Origin: Sorex araneus
Lineage: Eukaryota; Chordata; Mammalia; Eulipotyphla; Soricidae
Direction: 5' to 3'
DNA: 64,000 nt
Assembly (NCBI RefSeq): GCF_027595985.1
Contig: NC_073308.1
Coordinates: 11,926,566 to 11,990,565, forward strand
Position 1 is the first letter of the stretch. Every line of letters starts with the position of its first letter. A model generated the notes under the pieces. The model worked only from the letters and a program-made list of their open reading frames with translations. It made no database searches and was not told the origin of the DNA. The translations under genes were made by a program, and so were the position numbers. Shown here in pieces: positions 60,046-64,000 of this stretch.

Positions 60046-60076
60046 GCAGGCAGGGGACCACTGGCAACGGTCCACG

Positions 60077-60090
60077 GCGCCCTCTGGTGG
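60077..60090 (-). promoter_or_regulatory. CTCF-type motif
   Basis: The minus strand reads CCACCAGAGGGCGC, a full match to the CTCF core. It sits at the edge of a CpG-rich region. Confidence 0.7.
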
Positions 60091-60099
60091 CTATGCGGT

Positions 60100-60700
60100 G
60101 GAACTGCCGCGGCCCGACTTCCCCAAGGTAAAGATCTCCAGTCTCGGCCTCAGTGTTGGGCTCGGGGTCATGAGGGGTCGAGCAGGCAGCCTGGGGCCGT
60201 GGGTGGAGTCCTGAGCCAGGAGGGCGCTCGCCTCGTGCGGGGTGACCCGGGTTCTGCTCCTGCGCCCACAGGTTTCCCGAGCACCGTCAGAGGGTTCCTG
60301 AGGGCCCCGAGACGCAGACGAAAGCCTTTCAGGGGGGACCCTCAGGCCAACGGGGGGGCCGAGCCGGGTCTTGCTCCCACCGCCTCCCCCCGCCCTAGAC
60401 CGCGGAGGGGTGGGGGTGGCGGGGCCAGGAGGGAGAGATTCTCCCGCGCGCTGCTGGGCTCGGCCCCCACGCCCGGGTGGGCCCATGCTCGGCTCCTGCC
60501 GCCGGCCTGAGGCGACCCCGTGGGCCTAGTGGCCCGCACGTGACCAGGCGCAAACCGAGGGCTGGAAATCTTCAGGCCAGAGGAGCGGCGGGCTCGGGCT
60601 CGGGCCAGACTTGAGGGCCCCCCCCCCTGCGCCACCACCTCCCCCCTCCCCCCTCCCCTCCCCCGCCCCAGCCCCGCTCAGCCCGAGGTCGACCCTTGAG
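60100..60700. other. CpG-rich region
   Basis: GC-rich with frequent CpG ('cgcgcgctgctgggctcggc', 'gagccgggtcttgctcccac'). A C-run stretch is at 60618-60668. Not linked to a recognised exon. Confidence 0.5.
60193..60340 (+). mobile_element. GC-rich old SOR-type SINE
   Basis: 'ctcgcctcgtgcggggtgac', 'ccgggttctgctcctgcgcc', 'ccgagcaccgtcagagggtt'. Confidence 0.55.
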
Positions 60701-60855
60701 TCACCCTTTCTCTTTCTTTTTTTTAAGTAAATTCATCTACTGCATCACCGTGAGGGAGGGAGCCGCCCGCGGGACGGGGTCGTGGGGGGCCCAGGAGGGT
60801 CCTTTCTCTAGAGCAGCTCCCATGGAGCTCTGCTGGGGGGACTGCCACGACCGCT

Positions 60856-60870
60856 CCGGCAGGGGGCGCT
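60856..60870 (+). promoter_or_regulatory. CTCF-type motif
   Basis: CCGGCAGGGGGCGCT, close to the CTCF core, about 770 bp from the minus-strand motif and pointing away from it. Confidence 0.6.
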
Positions 60871-61143
60871 CGCGAGGAGAGCGGGTCGGCTCCAGGCCTC
60901 CTCCCTACCCGTTTGGGTCCAGAGGGGGTGAGATGGCATTCTGACTCCAAGAAACGGAGCTGATGGATCGTCACTTCGGAAGGGAAAATGAGGGAGGGAG
61001 TGAACGAATGAATCAATGAATGCTACACCCACTCCATCTTGGGAGCCAGGCAGGGGGCTCAGTGGTACAGCGCCCGGCTCGCCTGTATTTGGGGCCCAGC
61101 AGAAAAAGAGAAAGAAAACAACAGTCCTTCCTGGGTGCTGGTG

Positions 61144-61252
<109 letters not shown>

Positions 61253-61542
61253 AGGGAGGGGCAGCACATGGCCCAGGGAACAGTGCCATGGGACTTCAGC
61301 ATAGCGCACTTTCCCTGGGAGGTGGAGAGAGTGGCACCAGGAGAAGAGGCCCAGGCTATGTGACGGCAACATGCCCTTGGACACTGCATCCCCTATTTCA
61401 AGGAATGGGTATTCCTTCCTGTGCTCAGTGACAACCACTTCACGCTTCCTCCCTACCTGTACCTTACTTGCAGCTAAGTCAAAATGACAAGTTGCTTGCT
61501 TGCTTTCCTGCTTGCTATTTACTTACTTATTTATTTACTTAT

Positions 61543-61728
61543 TTCACTGTATAACTGTGTCACTGTCATCTAGTTGCTCATCGATTTGCTCAAGCGGGCA
61601 CCAGTAATGTCTCCATTGTGAGACTTGTTTCTGTTTTTGGCGTATTGAACCACCACACCACAGGTAGCTTGCCAGGCTCTGCCATGCTGGCGGGATACTC
61701 TTGGTAGCTTGCCGGGCTCTCTGAGATG
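61543..61728 (-). mobile_element. SINE with second body type, head missing
   Basis: 'cactgtataactgtgtcact' tail, 'ccagtaatgtctccattgtg', 'ttgccgggctctctgag'. Confidence 0.88.
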
Positions 61729-61902
61729 GACAGAAAAATCAATATACAAATTATACCACAGAAAATTAGAGAATAGCCATTAAGAACTTCACTAATGAGT
61801 TTCAAACCAATACTTTAAAGAGACATTTAAGAATTTAAATAGACATTTAGCTCATAGCAATTTACTTTCAACAAGTTATTTCTACAGATTATCACTGAAT
61901 CA

Positions 61903-62073
61903 GGGGCTGGAGTGATAGTACAGTGGATAGGGCACTTATCTTGCATGCAGCCTACCCGGGTTCAATCCCCTCCACCCCATACGTTCCCCTTGGCCTGCCA
62001 GGAGTGATCCCTGAGCACAGAGACAGCAGTAAGCCCTGAATACCACCAGGTGTGCCAACAAAACAAACAAAAA
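61903..62073 (+). mobile_element. SOR-type SINE
   Basis: Nearly consensus head 'gggctggagtgatagtacag', 'acccgggttcaatcccctcc', 'accaccaggtgtgccaacaa' and a CAAA-rich tail. Confidence 0.94.
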
Positions 62074-62464
62074 CTACCATTAAATTACTCTACATTTTGT
62101 GTATTCAAAAGGGACATCATTAAAGTAAAAATGTGGTAAAGGGTTGTTGCATAGAATGGCTCCCTGAAAGTGGTCAATATCTAAATATGTAAACATCAAG
62201 CATGTTTGTCTTCCAGTGTCACCAGGCACTATGACTCAAGCACGCTGCCCCTATTTGTGCTGTGTGACCTGCTTCAGCGCCTGCTGTCCCCTGGGAGGGC
62301 CAGGCAACGGTGCGGGGCCGCAGGCTGCTCTGGCCTGGGCACTATGAAGGGTCCCAGAGCACGGACCTACCATCAACCCAAGCCCATGCAGCTGATGAGA
62401 AATTTTAAGAAGAGCTTTCAAACCTGTAACTCTCAAACTACATATACGCTCAAACCTCAGAAGT
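62074..62464. other. No gene recognised
   Basis: 62205-62400 is GC-richer but shows no splice or coding pattern. Confidence 0.4.
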
Positions 62465-62596
62465 TATTCTGGGCTAAGTGCTCGGGGGTCTTACCTGGCA
62501 GGTTCTTAAAGGTCCCTGTAGTGCAGGAATAGAATCTGGAACTTCTGTGTGGAAGCATGCACTCCGGCCCGCTGAGATATTTCTCCGGTCCTGAAG
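62465..62596 (-). mobile_element. Old SOR-type SINE fragment
   Basis: 'agtgctcgggggtcttacct' and 'ctgagatatttctccggtcc'. Confidence 0.65.
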
Positions 62597-62659
62597 CCCA
62601 AATTATTAACTGAGAAAGTTGAATACTCGGATAGTGCTTGGGAAATCATTTACTTGTTG

Positions 62660-62905
62660 TTATTTTTGTTTGGGGGACATGCCCTGCACTTAGGGCTTAC
62701 TTACCTCACTCCTCAGAGCTTACTCCTAGCTTACTCCTAGCTCTGAGGAGTGAGGTAAGTAAGGCTTAGGGCTTACTCCTAGCTCTGAGCTCAGGAATCA
62801 CTCTTGGTGGTGCTTGGGGGACCATCTGGGGATGGAACCCGACTAGGTCAGCTTCATGCAAGGCTGCATGCCCTACCCATTGTGCCATTGCTCTGATCTC
62901 TGGAA
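62660..62905 (-). mobile_element. SOR-type SINE carrying a 25-bp perfect inverted repeat
   Basis: 'tttgggggacatgccctgca' to 'tgccattgctctgatctctg'. The middle is expanded by a fold-back: arms 62696-62720 and 62739-62763 are perfect reverse complements with an 18-base loop, followed by another copy of 'agggcttactcctagctctg'. Confidence 0.88.
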
Positions 62906-63214
62906 ATGCCTTTTTAAAGATTAAAATTTAACTCCCCCTAGAAATACCCGATTATTACTGTAAAAAATGTGAAAAGGCATTATAAGTTGTTTCAGGAGTC
63001 ACTCTGAAAAGTTATTCCAAAAATGTTCAGTGGCTGATGAATAAAAATGAACTTCAAGCTGGATTCATTTAAACTCTACTTTGCTCTTCCTTCTTCTGCC
63101 CCCTTGTGGGGGTACAGAGAAAGGGATGAAGTCCACAGAAAGGAACTCAAAATATCAAGACCAAATTTCAAGGGAAAAAGTATCAGGCCAGGAATAGTCA
63201 GGGTCATCAGCACC

Positions 63215-63320
63215 CGAGAGCCTGGGGATGCAGGACAACAGGCAGGGTGTTTGCTCACACGTAGCTGACCCAGGTTCGATCCCACACACCCCCCGACAGA
63301 GCCCCAAACCAAACCAGAAC
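63215..63320 (+). mobile_element. SOR-type SINE, 3' truncated
   Basis: 'gcctggggatgcaggacaac', 'tagctgacccaggttcgatc'; ends after 'gccccaaaccaaacc'. Confidence 0.75.
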
Positions 63321-63617
63321 TATCGGTACATAAATAATATCTAAAAGTGATTTTAGTTTCTCACTGAACAGCTATTTTGGTTTAAAACGGTTACTACTGT
63401 GCTCTTCAATCAATATAACATCTTCTTACATGATTGAAAGTGAATACAAGTATCTTTTAGAGAAGGTCAGATATTTGTGGATGGAATTATCTGCTGTCTA
63501 GAATATGCTCCAAGTGCACAGCATGGAGAAAACAAAAACCTATACCTGCTGAAGCTAGGTATTTTATTGTATATCTTTGAAATTTCCAAAATAAAAATCA
63601 GGGTATAAAGAAATAGG

Positions 63618-63825
63618 TGGGGCTTGATCGATAGTACAGCAGATAGGATGTTTTCCCTGGCATACAGCAGACCCGGGTTTGATCCCTGACATCCCATATG
63701 ATCCCTGAGCACTGCCAGAGGTGATTTCTGAGTGCAGAACCAGGTGATTTCTGAGTGCAGATTTCTGAGTGCAGAACTAACTCCTGAACATTGCCAGGTG
63801 TGACCCTCCACCCCCCCACAAAAAA
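63618..63825 (+). mobile_element. SOR-type SINE with triplicated segment
   Basis: 'ggggcttgatcgatagtaca' head; 'atttctgagtgcag' occurs three times in a row (63723, 63747, 63762), making it longer than other copies. Confidence 0.9.
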
Positions 63826-63945
63826 AAGTGTAGGCTCCATCATATGAAATAAAGCACCTGAATAAGTCAGTAAATTTGTTTATCAATGTTTTTTATTCTT
63901 TTTCAGTTTTATTTCCCTTAATTTTTTATCAAAAAATTTTTGACA

Positions 63946-64000
63946 GGGCTGGGGTGATAGTACAGTGGTAGGGCATTTGCCTTGCATGCAGCTGACTCGG
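63946..64000 (+). mobile_element. SOR-type SINE head, cut by window end
   Basis: 'ggggctggggtgatagtaca' to 'cttgcatgcagctgactcgg'; continues beyond the window. Confidence 0.9.

Overview
This is mammalian nuclear DNA, most likely from a shrew (Soricidae, Sorex type). The main evidence is about forty copies, in both orientations, of a tRNA-headed SINE that I recognise as the shrew SOR family. It has a RNA polymerase III A box (TAGCACAGTGGG-like), a B box (GGTTCGATTCC-like), a body reading CATATGG...GCCAGGAGTAA and an A-rich tail. L1 fragments, two kinds of endogenous retrovirus, CA/GT microsatellites and short exons with GT-AG introns agree with this. There is no bacterial, plasmid or CRISPR content.

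Layout. 1-3 kb: L1-like repeats. 3.4-20.3 kb: a locus of a Ral guanine-nucleotide exchange factor (RalGDS family), all on the minus strand. It has one copy whose 12 exons (20295 down to 15002) join in phase to a stop, and degenerate partial duplications between 3.4 and 15 kb. 21.6-29.5 kb: two L1 3' ends, a degenerate interstitial telomeric tract, a solo LTR sitting inside a SINE, and a TSD-bounded 644-bp non-autonomous element. 29.5-36.9 kb: mostly unique or unrecognised DNA with two CpG-rich stretches and a strong CTCF-type motif. 37.1-39.2 kb: a full-length CDC42 retrocopy with an open frame but a lost stop codon. 40.4-44.1 kb: a betaretrovirus-like gag remnant split by a 5'-truncated L1 that seems to carry a 3' transduction. 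44.1-44.8 kb: a 690-bp polypyrimidine tract. 45.1-45.9 kb: exons of a broken fibrillar (type V/XI) collagen gene. 47.5-56.3 kb: very dense SINE insertions. 56.3-57.6 kb: the 5' LTR, tRNA-Pro-like primer-binding site and start of gag of a gammaretrovirus-like provirus. 58.6-61 kb: CpG-rich DNA with two divergent CTCF-type motifs. The end of the window is again SINE-rich.

The only good candidate for a working protein-coding gene is the RalGDS-family gene. The CDC42 retrocopy is translatable on paper, but its prenylation motif is buried. The rest is a record of nested retrotransposition: SINE next to retrocopy, L1 inside gag, LTR inside SINE and LTR beside SINE. All similarity calls are from reading the sequence; no database search was possible. 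Exon limits are inferred from splice consensus and phase.
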